64,000 nucleotides of DNA from Alphaproteobacteria bacterium (GCA_028865545.1 JAGWJY010000001.1:99690-163689); one strand, 5' to 3'; shown: positions 17,811-25,216, counted from the stretch's first letter. Made by a program: numbers and translations. Notes: generated by a model from the letters alone, not told the origin.

Positions 17811-18533
17811 TCACGCCGCCGCCTTTGCCGCGATCTGCGGATAGTATTGCTGCATCATCCGTCCCGTATAAGAGAGCAGGTTGGGATAAAGGCAGGCCGC
17901 ATCGCGCAGTGGGCCGTTGAAGAATGGCGTCAGCACCGAAACCGCAAAAGCAAAGGCTGTGGCGTCGGTGCCGCAAGGCGTGTCGCCCATCAGATAAGGC
18001 TTGTCGCCCATCTGCACCGCCAGCGAGGCGATGGAGCGCGCGCCAAGATCGGCGATTTCCGCCGGCGCATGACGGCCGAGGCCCTGGGCATGCAGCGTCG
18101 CCTTCACCCGCTCGCGGGTTTCGCGGCGCACGGTCTCGCGCATGCCTTCCGGCATCCGGTCGAAGAAGGTGGAGGGACCCTTGGTGAAATTCGCGTCGTC
18201 GAGCCAGCGCTCCTGAACCATCGCCCAATAGAGATGGTCCTCCAGCATGCGCTCAATGCACCAGGCGCGGGCGCGCTGCTCCTGCGTCAGGCCGGCGTCG
18301 AGGTCGGCGCCGTATTTTTTCTCGATGTGGTCGCGGATGAAGGTGGAATCGCCGATGCGCAGGCCATCATCCTCAATCCACGGAATCTTGCCCTTGGGGC
18401 CGTTCTGCGGGATGCCGCCCTCGCCATAGGTGTAGGGCAGGCCGGACATTTTCAGTTGCAGATCTGTCTTGATGGCGAAGGGGCTGGCGGCGGGAAGGTC
18501 AAAGGCGGGGCCGAAGCCGAAAAGCGTGATCAT
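17811..18533 (-). CDS. glutathione S-transferase family protein (metaxin-like N-domain)
   Basis: A 240-residue protein with a thioredoxin-like N-domain lacking CxxC: MITLFGFGPAFDLPAASPF, then GKIPWIEDDGLRIGDSTFIRDHIEKKYG, which is the pattern of GSTs of the metaxin/FAXC type. The helical C-domain ends with YLMGDTPCGTDATAFAFAVSVL and YPNLLSYTGRMMQQYYP. It should bind glutathione or a related thiol. The real substrate is unknown. It is divergent from the WYL regulator across a short spacer holding a strong dyad, so that regulator probably controls it. It converges with the GFA gene, the stops being 5 bp apart. Confidence 0.8.
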   Translation of the reverse strand: MITLFGFGPAFDLPAASPFAIKTDLQLKMSGLPYTYGEGGIPQNGPKGKIPWIEDDGLRIGDSTFIRDHIEKKYGADLDAGLTQEQRARAWCIERMLEDHLYWAMVQERWLDDANFTKGPSTFFDRMPEGMRETVRRETRERVKATLHAQGLGRHAPAEIADLGARSIASLAVQMGDKPYLMGDTPCGTDATAFAFAVSVLTPFFNGPLRDAACLYPNLLSYTGRMMQQYYPQIAAKAAA

Positions 18534-18576
18534 GGCGGTGTCTCCTTGGTTCGGCTCTGGTCATACTGACATCCTG

Positions 18577-18594
18577 CTGACAACATGCTGTCAG
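18577..18594. promoter_or_regulatory. operator dyad between the GST and WYL-regulator genes
   Basis: CTGACA-ACATGC-TGTCAG, perfect 6-bp arms, in the 84-bp divergent spacer. The in-frame ATG at 18585 lies inside the dyad, which argues that the regulator starts at 18618 instead. A half-site CTGACA also occurs just to the left (18566-18571). Confidence 0.65.
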
Positions 18595-18617
18595 GAGTGA
18601 TTTGCGACGGTGCCGTC

Positions 18618-19337
18618 ATGAGACGCGCGGACAGATTGTTTCGCATCATCCAGGTGCTGCGGCGGAAGAAACGGCCGATCACCGCGAACGACATCGCCGA
18701 GGAGCTGGAGACCTCGGTGCGCACCATCTATCGGGACATCGCCCAGCTGATGGCCGACCGCGTGCCGATCCGCGGCGAGGCCGGCATCGGTTATGTGCTC
18801 GACGAAGGCTTCGACATGCCGCCCTTGATGCTGACGCCCGACGAGGTGGAGGCGGCGATGCTCGGCGCCCAATGGGTGGCGGGCCGCGGCGACTCGGCGC
18901 TGGCGCGCGCCGCCAACGATCTGCTGGCCAAGATCGGCCAGGTGATCCCGGAGCATCTGCGTCCGCTGCTGGTTGAGCCGGTGATGAGCGCGCCGCCGAA
19001 ATGGAATGCGCCCGCCGACACTATCGACATGCCCGGTCTGCGCACCGCCATCCGCACCCAGGGCAAGATCGGACTCTTCTATCGCGACGAAAACGGCGCC
19101 GAGACGCAGCGTGTGATCTGGCCGATCGCCGTGGCCTATTTCGATGCGGTGCGGGTCATTGTGGCGTGGTGCGAGCTGCGCCAGGGCTTCCGTCATTTCC
19201 GCACCGACCGCATCGCCAGATACGAATTCCTCGAAGCGCGCTATCCCACGGCGCGGGCCCGGCTGAAGGCGCAGTGGCGCAAAGAGATGATGGCGACGAT
19301 GGGACGGCGGAGCAGCGCACACGCGGCGGCAAAATAA
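18618..19337 (+). CDS. YafY-type regulator, HTH and WYL domains
   Basis: A 239-residue transcription factor starting at MRRADRLFRIIQ, the usual start of this family. The winged helix is at about 5-60 (RPITANDIAEELETSVRTIYRDIAQL). A linker helix follows, then the WYL domain (KIGLFYRDENGAETQRVIWPIAVAYFDAVRVIVAWCELRQGFRHFRTDRI). WYL domains sense small ligands or nucleic-acid species. It diverges from the GST gene, and the dyad at 18577-18594 is its likely operator. Confidence 0.88.
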   Translation: MRRADRLFRIIQVLRRKKRPITANDIAEELETSVRTIYRDIAQLMADRVPIRGEAGIGYVLDEGFDMPPLMLTPDEVEAAMLGAQWVAGRGDSALARAANDLLAKIGQVIPEHLRPLLVEPVMSAPPKWNAPADTIDMPGLRTAIRTQGKIGLFYRDENGAETQRVIWPIAVAYFDAVRVIVAWCELRQGFRHFRTDRIARYEFLEARYPTARARLKAQWRKEMMATMGRRSSAHAAAK

Positions 19338-19418
19338 CGCCGGCGTGTTATCCTTGCGTCACAAATTCCCCGCCGCAAGGTGTGTTGCGCGCGAACGTGC
19401 CGTTCTTCTGCGCGGACT

Positions 19419-19450
19419 GCACAATAATGCAGCACCATCCGAAATTGTGC
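19419..19450. promoter_or_regulatory. inverted repeat upstream of the Mrr-N-terminal-like gene
   Basis: GCACAAT (19419-19425) and ATTGTGC (19444-19450), perfect 7-bp arms with an 18-bp spacer, about 50 bp before the start of the next gene. The spacing would suit a dimeric regulator binding adjacent major grooves, but no regulator can be named. Confidence 0.35.
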
Positions 19451-19500
19451 GCTTAGCCGTTTTGTGGTCTCCTGCAAAAATAAGAGTGGGGGTGTTGGGC

Positions 19501-20646
19501 ATGCGCACGATAGACGTCAGCCATGACGGCTTGGGCAAATTTCGCCGCATCGTCGGCTACGGCATCGTCGAGCAAAAAGCCGCCGTTCAAAAGCAACTCT
19601 GGGAAAAGCAATGGCAACGGCGCCAGGCGCTGGAGCGGCACCACTTCGTCGGGCCCAATGCCACCACGCTGCAGGCGCTGAAAAGACTCCAGGCCGACGA
19701 GCAGAGCGAAGACGCCGGGCGCGAGCTGCTTTCCCTCACCACCATCCTGCTGAACGCGGTGCGGCCGCAGCCGGTGGCGGAATGGAAACCACTGTCCGAG
19801 CGCGCCGAATTTCCCGATCCGCCGCCGGCCGAACCGAAGCCGCTGCAGCTGATGCGCGAGCCGCGCAAAGCCGATTTCATGCCGGGCCCGCCGCGCAATC
19901 TGGTGGCGCTGCTGCAGGTCGGCCGCCGCCGGCGACAGAGGGACGCGGCCCTTGCCGCGTTCAAGGCGGCGCATGACGAATGGGATTACGCCGTGCGCTG
20001 GAAGACGCAGGAGCACGACACGGCGGCGAAGAAATACCGCGCCGCGCTGGCCGACTGGGATGCGCGCAAATCCGCGTTTAACGCCGCGCAGGCCGCCGCC
20101 GCGGCACGGCTCGAGGCGTTGCAGCAGCGTTATGCGCAGAAGGATCCCGACGCCGTCGTCGCCAACGCCAATCTGGTGCTGCTGGCGGCCGACCGGCCGG
20201 ACGGTTTTCCAAAGCATTGGCAGATCGATTTCACCGGCGGCGTGATGACGGTCGACTATGAACTGCCCTCCACCGATCAATTGCCGAGCGTGAAGAAAGT
20301 GAAATACGCCGCGGCGCGCGATGCCTTCGAAGCGGTGGCGCTGGCGGAGCGTGAGCGCGACCAGCTTTACGCCGAGGCGCTGTACCAGAGTGCGCTGGCG
20401 GTGGTGCATCTGCTGTTCGCCTCGGACGCGGCAGAGGCGATCAAGGCCGTGTCGTTCAACGGCTGGGTGAATTTCATCGACAAAGCGAACGGCCGACCGG
20501 CGCGCGCCTGCGTGATGTCGGTACAGACGACCAAGGAGGATTTCCGCCGCATCGATCTGGCGAGCGTCGATCCGCAGGCCTGCTTCAAGACGCTGAACGG
20601 CGCCGTCAGCGCCAAGCTGGCGGCGATGACGGCGACCCGCGGCTGA
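19501..20646 (+). CDS. protein resembling the N-terminal part of Mrr-type restriction proteins, nuclease domain absent
   Basis: A 381-residue soluble protein starting at MRTIDVSHDGLG. Its order of segments recalls the long N-terminal region of some Mrr-like 'restriction system proteins': a charged helix (QKAAVQKQLWEKQWQRR), a proline-rich linker (EWKPLSERAEFPDPPPAEP), a coiled coil (about 135-220), then a domain with VDYELPSTDQLPSVKKVKY, VSFNGWVNFIDKANGRPARACVMSVQTTKEDF and ASVDPQACFKTLNGAVSAKL. In those proteins a PD-(D/E)XK Mrr nuclease follows; here the frame stops right after the last block and the next gene is unrelated and on the other strand. It may be a stand-alone partner, a truncated relic or a different system. 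The family match is from memory. Confidence 0.55.
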   Translation: MRTIDVSHDGLGKFRRIVGYGIVEQKAAVQKQLWEKQWQRRQALERHHFVGPNATTLQALKRLQADEQSEDAGRELLSLTTILLNAVRPQPVAEWKPLSERAEFPDPPPAEPKPLQLMREPRKADFMPGPPRNLVALLQVGRRRRQRDAALAAFKAAHDEWDYAVRWKTQEHDTAAKKYRAALADWDARKSAFNAAQAAAAARLEALQQRYAQKDPDAVVANANLVLLAADRPDGFPKHWQIDFTGGVMTVDYELPSTDQLPSVKKVKYAAARDAFEAVALAERERDQLYAEALYQSALAVVHLLFASDAAEAIKAVSFNGWVNFIDKANGRPARACVMSVQTTKEDFRRIDLASVDPQACFKTLNGAVSAKLAAMTATRG

Positions 20647-20650
20647 CGCA

Positions 20651-20989
20651 TTATTCGTGCTTAGCCCGGCTGTCGGCCGGCGCTTCGGTGCGTTCAGTTT
20701 TGCCGTAGTCGCGCAACACGGCGGCGACCCGCAGCCGATAATCGGCGAACACTTCGGTGCGGCCCAGCACCTGCGCCGCGCGATGGGCTTCGAGCTTGCG
20801 CCATTGCGCCACCGCTTCTTCGTCGCGCCAGAACGACAGCGACAGCAATTTCCCCGGCTCGTTCAGGCTTTCGAAGCGTTCGATGGAAATGAAGCCGTCG
20901 ATGCCGTCGAGCAGCGGACGCAATTCCTTGGCGATGTCGAGATAGCGCTGACGCTGGTGCAAGCGGCCTTCGAAGATGACTGCAATCAT
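20651..20989 (-). CDS. antibiotic-biosynthesis-monooxygenase (ABM) domain protein
   Basis: A 112-residue ferredoxin-like-fold protein: MIAVIFEGRLHQRQRYLDIAKELRPLLDGIDGFISIERFES, then LLSLSFWRDEEAVAQWRKLEAHRAAQ. This is the ABM dimeric barrel, whose members act as cofactor-less oxygenases or haem-related enzymes, or have unknown roles. It is the last gene of a three-gene minus-strand operon (NIPSNAP-like, hydrolase, ABM), and its start overlaps the hydrolase stop as ATGA. Confidence 0.8.
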   Translation of the reverse strand: MIAVIFEGRLHQRQRYLDIAKELRPLLDGIDGFISIERFESLNEPGKLLSLSFWRDEEAVAQWRKLEAHRAAQVLGRTEVFADYRLRVAAVLRDYGKTERTEAPADSRAKHE

Positions 20990-21903
20990 GCACGTTCTCC
21001 TTTGAGAAAATCACCGACGGCGGCGAACAACCCTTCGCGGCTGTGTTCCAGATGCATCAGATGGGTCCCTTTGGGGATTTTCGCGTCGCGTTTTTCGGGC
21101 GAACGGACACGGGACAGCAGCCAGGCCGCGTCGCGGTCGTCGGACGTGCTGTCCCATTCGCCGCGCACCACCAGAACGGGGCAGGCGATCTTCTCCGGCC
21201 GGTAGGCGAGCGCGCCCGACCATGCCGCGTAAATGTCGGCTACCGGCCCGCCCGGAACTTTCACCGACACCGGCGTGCGCGACGGCGCGTCCGGATCGCT
21301 CGCCAGATAGGCCGGACCCCAGTGCTCCAATTGCGGCTCGATCAGCACCGGAGAATGCCCGCTCGGCACATCCTTGATGAAGCGCGCGTGCTGCTGGGCC
21401 AGGGTCACCAATTGCCAGCGCCCGGCGGTGTCGGGCGGCGGCATGTCCTGCCGCTCACGGTGGACCACGGGACCGAACAGGCAGAGCCGCGCCACGCGTT
21501 CGGGATGCTGCGTGGCGTACAGCGCGGCGGCGATGGTGCCCCAGGAATGGGCCACGATCGAAATGTGCCCGTGGCCCGTCACCTCGACCATGTGCGCGAC
21601 GACGCGCGCGATCTGCGTCGCCGCGGCTGGTGCGCGTCCGAGCGGCGCGCCCTCGGCGGCTTCGGACATCTGCGGCCGGCGCTCGGAACCGCCATAGCCC
21701 GCAAAGTCGAAGGCCCAGACATCGAAGCCGCGTGCGGCCAGATCGTCCATCCAGGAACGGCCGGCAAAGCGATAGCCGACGGCGAGCGCCGAGGGGAAAG
21801 TCGCACCGTGCACATAGAGTGCGGGCGGCCCTTCGGAGGGGCGCCGTCGCACCAGCAGTGCCGGCGCGCCGTGCAGCGTTGTGATCTGGTCCCCGCCGGT
21901 CAT
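20986..21903 (-). CDS. alpha/beta hydrolase
   Basis: A 305-residue hydrolase. The oxyanion strand HGATFPSALAVGYRF, the nucleophile elbow AHSWGT (GxSxG type with Ala first), the acid in VRGEWDSTSDD and the catalytic His in PKGTHLMHLEHSR are all visible. There is no signal peptide. It should cleave an ester, lactone or similar bond; the substrate is unknown. It is separated by 1 bp from the NIPSNAP-like gene and overlaps the ABM gene, so the three are one transcript under the divergent ArsR regulator. Confidence 0.85.
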   Translation of the reverse strand: MTGGDQITTLHGAPALLVRRRPSEGPPALYVHGATFPSALAVGYRFAGRSWMDDLAARGFDVWAFDFAGYGGSERRPQMSEAAEGAPLGRAPAAATQIARVVAHMVEVTGHGHISIVAHSWGTIAAALYATQHPERVARLCLFGPVVHRERQDMPPPDTAGRWQLVTLAQQHARFIKDVPSGHSPVLIEPQLEHWGPAYLASDPDAPSRTPVSVKVPGGPVADIYAAWSGALAYRPEKIACPVLVVRGEWDSTSDDRDAAWLLSRVRSPEKRDAKIPKGTHLMHLEHSREGLFAAVGDFLKGERA

Positions 21904-21904
21904 C

Positions 21905-22213
21905 TCAGCTGCGCACCGGGCGCAGGAAGGTCCGTTCTTCGCGCAGGATAAGTTTTTCGCGTTCGGCGAAAGTGAAATTCGCCACGCTTTCCGCGTCCGT
22001 CCTGAGCCGCGCGCGATAGGCCTCGTAAGCCGTCAGACTGTCGAAACCGATCATCGCCAGCGCGATGTCGTTGGTGCCTTCGTGCGGCATGAAATAGCCG
22101 AGCAACTCGCCGCCGCATTTGGGGATGATCTTTCCCCAATCCTGGGCGTAACGCTCGAACGCCTGGCGCTTGAACGGATCGATCTGATAGCGGATGCAGC
22201 AAACGACGTTCAT
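21905..22213 (-). CDS. NIPSNAP family protein
   Basis: A 102-residue dimeric-barrel protein. I start at [16 protein letters not shown] (22213), as NIPSNAP-like proteins do; three more codons lie upstream. [49 protein letters not shown] is the recognisable core. The role is unknown; with the ABM protein it gives two ferredoxin-like dimeric-barrel proteins flanking a hydrolase, which hints at a small catabolic or detoxifying pathway. It is the first gene of the operon, 73 bp from the divergent regulator. Confidence 0.75.
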   Translation of the reverse strand: MNVVCCIRYQIDPFKRQAFERYAQDWGKIIPKCGGELLGYFMPHEGTNDIALAMIGFDSLTAYEAYRARLRTDAESVANFTFAEREKLILREERTFLRPVRS

Positions 22214-22264
22214 TTCTGGCACTCCCGTGACGGCGAAGGGATGTTAGCGCTTGCCATGACGCAA

Positions 22265-22288
22265 ATGCTTCGACTACCATCGAAGTAT
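22265..22288. promoter_or_regulatory. ArsR-type operator overlapping the regulator start codon
   Basis: ATGCTTCGA and TCGAAGTAT (8 of 9 matched; inner CTTCGA/TCGAAG perfect) with a 6-bp centre. The right arm ends in the ATG of the ArsR gene at 22287. It sits between the regulator and the divergent NIPSNAP-hydrolase-ABM operon, so one dimer could control both. Confidence 0.7.
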
Positions 22289-22967
22289 GAAGGAAGGTCC
22301 CAGCATCGCCCAGATCGCCGCCCTGGCGGGCGATCCGGCGCGCGCCAACATGCTGGCGGCGCTGATGAGCGGCAAGGCGCTGACCGCCAGCGAACTCGCC
22401 AACGAGGCGGGAGTGACGCTGCAGACGGCGAGCTCCCATCTCGGCAAGCTCGAAGGCGGCGGCTTGATTGCCGGCGTCAAGCAGGGGCGGCACCGCTATT
22501 TCCGCCTGTCGGGCGGCGACGTCGCCGAGATGCTGGAAAGCATGATGGGCGTGGCGGCCCGCGCCGGCCATCTGCGCACGCGCACCGGGCCGAGCGATCC
22601 GATGATCCGCAAGGCGCGCGTCTGCTACGATCACTTGGCCGGCGAGATGGGCGTACAGCTGTTCGAGCGACTGACGGCGCTTGGGCATATCGCCGGGCGC
22701 GACGCTGACGTCCACCTGACGCGGCGCGGAGAAGACTTTGCAGCGAAATTCGGCGTCGACTTGCAGGCGCTGGCAGCGCAGCGCCGCCCGTTATGCAAGA
22801 CCTGTCTGGACTGGAGCATGCGCCGCCACCATCTGGCGGGTAGCCTGGGGGCGGCGCTGCTCGAACGGCTTTATGCGCTGAAATGGGCGACGCGCGACAA
22901 GCACGGTCGCGCGATCCTCTTCAGCCGCAGCGGCGAGGCGAAATTCGCCAAGCTGCTGGCGCGCTAG
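22287..22967 (+). CDS. ArsR family transcriptional regulator
   Basis: A 226-residue regulator with an N-terminal winged helix: IAALAGDPARANMLAALMSGKALTASELANEAGVTLQTASSHLGKLEGGGLIAGVKQGRHRYF. A longer C-terminal part follows with RPLCKTCLDWSMRRHHLAGSLGAALLERL, seen in the longer ArsR subfamily. The Cys pair (LCKTC) could sense a metal or electrophile. It diverges from the NIPSNAP-hydrolase-ABM operon, and the operator overlaps its own start, so it should be autoregulated. No Shine-Dalgarno is visible, which fits a leaderless or near-leaderless message. Confidence 0.88.
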   Translation: MKEGPSIAQIAALAGDPARANMLAALMSGKALTASELANEAGVTLQTASSHLGKLEGGGLIAGVKQGRHRYFRLSGGDVAEMLESMMGVAARAGHLRTRTGPSDPMIRKARVCYDHLAGEMGVQLFERLTALGHIAGRDADVHLTRRGEDFAAKFGVDLQALAAQRRPLCKTCLDWSMRRHHLAGSLGAALLERLYALKWATRDKHGRAILFSRSGEAKFAKLLAR

Positions 22968-23357
22968 TTATTCGGCCTTCTTCAGCATATCCGCCGTCTG
23001 TGCGGCAGCGGCCTTGGCCTTGGCAAGATCGGTTTCCGCGATGCCTGCGCTCGCCTCTGTGGCGGCGGCCTGCAACGCCGTCTTGGTTGCCGTCTTCGTG
23101 GCGTCGGGGATCGCGCCGCTGCCGGCATGCGCGCAAGGATCCATTTCCTTGGCGTCGAAGCCAGCGCCGTTCGGTCCCACCAGACAGTTCAGCGTGTGGT
23201 GCAGATGCATGTGCACGGTGGCGACGTCGGAACCTTGCGCGGCAAGTCCGGCATGGGTCGCGGCAATGACGATCTCCGAATGTCCGTCGGCCAGCGCGGC
23301 CGCGGGCAACAGCAGGGCCGCGGCGGCGGCAAGCGAAAGCAGCATCGACTTCTTCAT
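22968..23357 (-). CDS. small exported His-rich protein in the sigF-nrsF operon
   Basis: A 129-residue protein with a signal peptide (MKKSMLLSLAAAAALLLPAAALA). The mature domain holds AATHAGLAAQG, VHMHLHHTLNCLVGPNGAGFD and DPCAHAGSGAIPD, giving a His/Cys cluster suited to haem or metal, then an Ala-rich C-terminal helix. I do not know a named family. It follows nrsF by 32 bp, so it is expected to be made with the sigma factor. Role by context: an envelope protein for metal or oxidant stress (inference). Confidence 0.65.
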   Translation of the reverse strand: MKKSMLLSLAAAAALLLPAAALADGHSEIVIAATHAGLAAQGSDVATVHMHLHHTLNCLVGPNGAGFDAKEMDPCAHAGSGAIPDATKTATKTALQAAATEASAGIAETDLAKAKAAAAQTADMLKKAE

Positions 23358-23389
23358 GGATATTTCCTTCCGAAAAGCCGGCTCTGCCG

Positions 23390-24031
23390 CTACCAGCGCA
23401 AACTGAAGCGGCCGAGCACGGCGCCAAACGCTCCGACCAGAATGATGCCTAGCGTATACCAGATTGCGAGGAACGGCATCCCCGGTTCGGGGCAATGGAA
23501 GGCATAGATGAAGGCGCCCAGCGCGCCGGCCACCAATCCGCCGGTGGCGCCCGCCAGGACGGGCCGGGTTGGCGCCAGTTTCCGCAGTGCCCAGAAGACG
23601 CCGATGAAGATCGGCAGGGCCAGGACGACGACATGGTAGGGACACAGATCGTACGAACTGCCGAACAGCATGATGTATTGATCGCTGGCGGGCGTGAAGC
23701 GCCACGACCAGGCGGCCAGCAAGGCCATGACAACAAAGGGGAGCGTCATCGCCGCCAGGCGCGCCGTGGCTTTGGCGCCGGGACGCGCCAGGCGTTCGAG
23801 CGCCGCCAGGGCGACGAGCGCGAACAGCAAGGTATAGAAGAACTTGGCCCAGAAGATGGGCGTGGCGAACACGGCGAGCATGTGATGGCGCACACCAAGC
23901 CACTCCTGCATCAGCAAGGCCGACACGATGGCGCCACCGCCCAGTCCGATCGCCAGCGTGCGCAGCATCGCGCCCGGCGCCACCGGCTCCGCCCGCTCGG
24001 CCAATTGTTCGATCAGCGCATCCGTCTTCAT
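23390..24031 (-). CDS. nrsF: NrsF-type anti-sigma factor (DUF1109)
   Basis: A 213-residue membrane protein with six hydrophobic segments and the DUF1109 pattern: a short cytoplasmic N-terminus (MKTDALIEQLAERAEPV), then LCPYHVVVLALPIFIGVFWALRKLAPTRP and the terminal FHCPEPGMPFLAIWYTLGI. In Caulobacter NrsF holds the ECF sigma factor SigF at the membrane until a signal such as chromate or cadmium reaches conserved Cys; here Cys occur in YDLCPYH and FHCPEP. Its start overlaps the sigma factor stop by 4 bp, the expected coupling. Confidence 0.92.
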   Translation of the reverse strand: MKTDALIEQLAERAEPVAPGAMLRTLAIGLGGGAIVSALLMQEWLGVRHHMLAVFATPIFWAKFFYTLLFALVALAALERLARPGAKATARLAAMTLPFVVMALLAAWSWRFTPASDQYIMLFGSSYDLCPYHVVVLALPIFIGVFWALRKLAPTRPVLAGATGGLVAGALGAFIYAFHCPEPGMPFLAIWYTLGIILVGAFGAVLGRFSLRW

Positions 24032-24564
24032 GGTTCGCGTCCGATCATAGCGGATAGCGTCTTCAGCGCGCGGTGCACGCCGACTTTCACGGCCGATTCC
24101 GACATGCCGGTGCGTTCGGCAGCTTCCGCCGTCGATAATCCTTCGATCTTCACATGCCGCACCAGGCGGCGGCGCGACTCGGGCAGTGCCGCGAGCAGTT
24201 TCTCGACGTCGCGCGCGGCGTCGCAGGACTCGGCTTCTTCTTCAGCGAACACCGAATCCGCTTCCTCGAGCGGCAAGGTGCGGCGGAGCTTCGAGCGGCG
24301 GTAATGGTCGATCAGCTTGTAGCGCGCGATGGCGTGCAGCCAGGCGGTGAAGGGCTGTGCCGTATCGTAAGTGGCGCGGCGCGCGTGAATGGCAATCAGC
24401 GTTTCCTGCACCAGGTCCTCCGCATCCGCGCTCTGCCCCATGCGGCGCGCGTAATAGGCCCGCAGATGGGGAGAAAGCGCGGTCAGCAACGCGCGGTACG
24501 CCGCCGCATCGCCCGCCAGCGCCGACAGCATCAGCGCCTTCAGCCGCGCCTCGGCAGCGCTCAT
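24028..24564 (-). CDS. sigF: SigF-type ECF sigma factor
   Basis: A 178-residue ECF sigma factor. Sigma2 is DAAAYRALLTALSPHLRAYYARRMGQSADAEDLVQETLIAIHARR; sigma4 is LPESRRRLVRHVKIEGLSTAEAAERTGMSESAVKVGVHRALKTL. I start at 24564 (MSAAEARLKAL), with AGGA upstream; a longer open frame would run through its own promoter. It is followed by nrsF and a His-rich exported protein. A GTAACG-N16-CGAA promoter lies in front of it and a near-identical one faces the Met/His-rich gene, so it most likely activates both. Confidence 0.92.
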   Translation of the reverse strand: MSAAEARLKALMLSALAGDAAAYRALLTALSPHLRAYYARRMGQSADAEDLVQETLIAIHARRATYDTAQPFTAWLHAIARYKLIDHYRRSKLRRTLPLEEADSVFAEEEAESCDAARDVEKLLAALPESRRRLVRHVKIEGLSTAEAAERTGMSESAVKVGVHRALKTLSAMIGREP

Positions 24565-24583
24565 ATCGGCATCCTGGAATGAA

Positions 24584-24609
24584 TTCGCACGAAGTGGGCC
24601 GCTCGTTAC
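24584..24609 (-). promoter_or_regulatory. SigF-type promoter of the sigF-nrsF operon
   Basis: Read on the minus strand: GTAACG (24609-24604), 16 bp, then CGAA (24587-24584), about 20 bp before the sigF start. It matches the GTAAC/CGAA form I recall for Caulobacter SigF promoters and matches the promoter facing the other way at 24624. Confidence 0.75.
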
Positions 24610-24623
24610 ATCGCGAATCCAGT

Positions 24624-24649
24624 GTAACCGAAGTCCCGGCACCCTCGAA
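24624..24649 (+). promoter_or_regulatory. SigF-type promoter of the Met/His-rich protein gene
   Basis: GTAACC (24624-24629), exactly 16 bp, CGAA (24646-24649), 36 bp before the ATG at 24686. Same elements and spacing as the oppositely directed sigF promoter. Confidence 0.78.
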
Positions 24650-24685
24650 CTAGCAAGTACAACCAGTCACCACACGGAGTTGACC

Positions 24686-25099
24686 ATGAAGACCCTAGTC
24701 CCAGGATGGAATTTGCTTGCCGCTGCCGCCTTTGCCGGGGCGCTGGCCACCGGCGCCGCCACGGCCGCTGATTCCGCGATGTCGAATTCTTCGATGTCCC
24801 ACACCAATTCGATGTCGTCGGATCATATGTCGAGCAGCCATATGTCGTCCGGTCACATGTCGACCAACCATATGTCCGGCAATGCGATGTCTTCCGATCA
24901 CATGTCGGGCGGCGCGATGAGCTCCGACCACATGGCGGGCAATGCAATGTCCGGCGACCACATGAAGAATAAGAAGAAGAACAAGAAGCACGCCATGAAC
25001 CACAATGGCATGACACACGACGGCATGGCCCACGACAACATGAAACACGACGGCATGGCGCATACGAATGCCATGACCGGCGGCGGTATGGGTCATTAG
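24686..25099 (+). CDS. Met/His/Ser-rich exported repeat protein
   Basis: A 137-residue protein starting at the ATG at 24686 (CGGAG 7 bp upstream); a TTG two codons earlier is less likely. A signal peptide (to about TAADS) is followed by short five-residue units built on MS-x-x-H (MSSDH, MSSGH, MSTNH, MSGNA), a Lys/Asn block KNKKKNKKH, and units such as MTHDGMAHDNMKHDGM. Met and His make up a large part of the mature chain, which suits binding of Cu(I) or similar soft metal and scavenging of oxidants in the periplasm. It resembles the MxKDx pentapeptide proteins in style. The SigF-type promoter and the divergent sigF-nrsF operon place it in the envelope metal-stress regulon. Confidence 0.75.
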   Translation: MKTLVPGWNLLAAAAFAGALATGAATAADSAMSNSSMSHTNSMSSDHMSSSHMSSGHMSTNHMSGNAMSSDHMSGGAMSSDHMAGNAMSGDHMKNKKKNKKHAMNHNGMTHDGMAHDNMKHDGMAHTNAMTGGGMGH

Positions 25100-25110
25100 A
25101 ACAACGCTCG

Positions 25111-25216
25111 CTTTCTCCCCCGCTTGCGGGGGGAGTGCCGCCGAAGGCGGCGTAGGGGGCGACGTCCCCTACGCTCCGCTGTGCGGAGCACCTCCCCCGT
25201 GAAAGGGGGAGGAAAG
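25111..25216. repeat. compound palindromic element with five hairpins
   Basis: Five stem-loops in 106 bp: TCCCCCGC-TT-GCGGGGGGA, GCCGCC-GAA-GGCGGC, TAGGGG-GCGACGT-CCCCTA, GCTCCGC-TGT-GCGGAGC and CCTCCCCC-GTGAAA-GGGGGAGG. The outer ends (CTTTCTCCCCC and GGGGGAGGAAAG) are also near-inverted copies. It lies between the Met/His-rich gene and a convergent small gene and could end transcription from both sides. It has the look of a REP/BIME-like mobile palindrome. Confidence 0.8.

Noticed and set aside
22968..23903. 311-codon minus-strand frame spanning nrsF and the His-rich gene
   Set aside because: Only its last 129 codons from MKKSMLLSLAA are real; the first part is an out-of-frame reading of nrsF.
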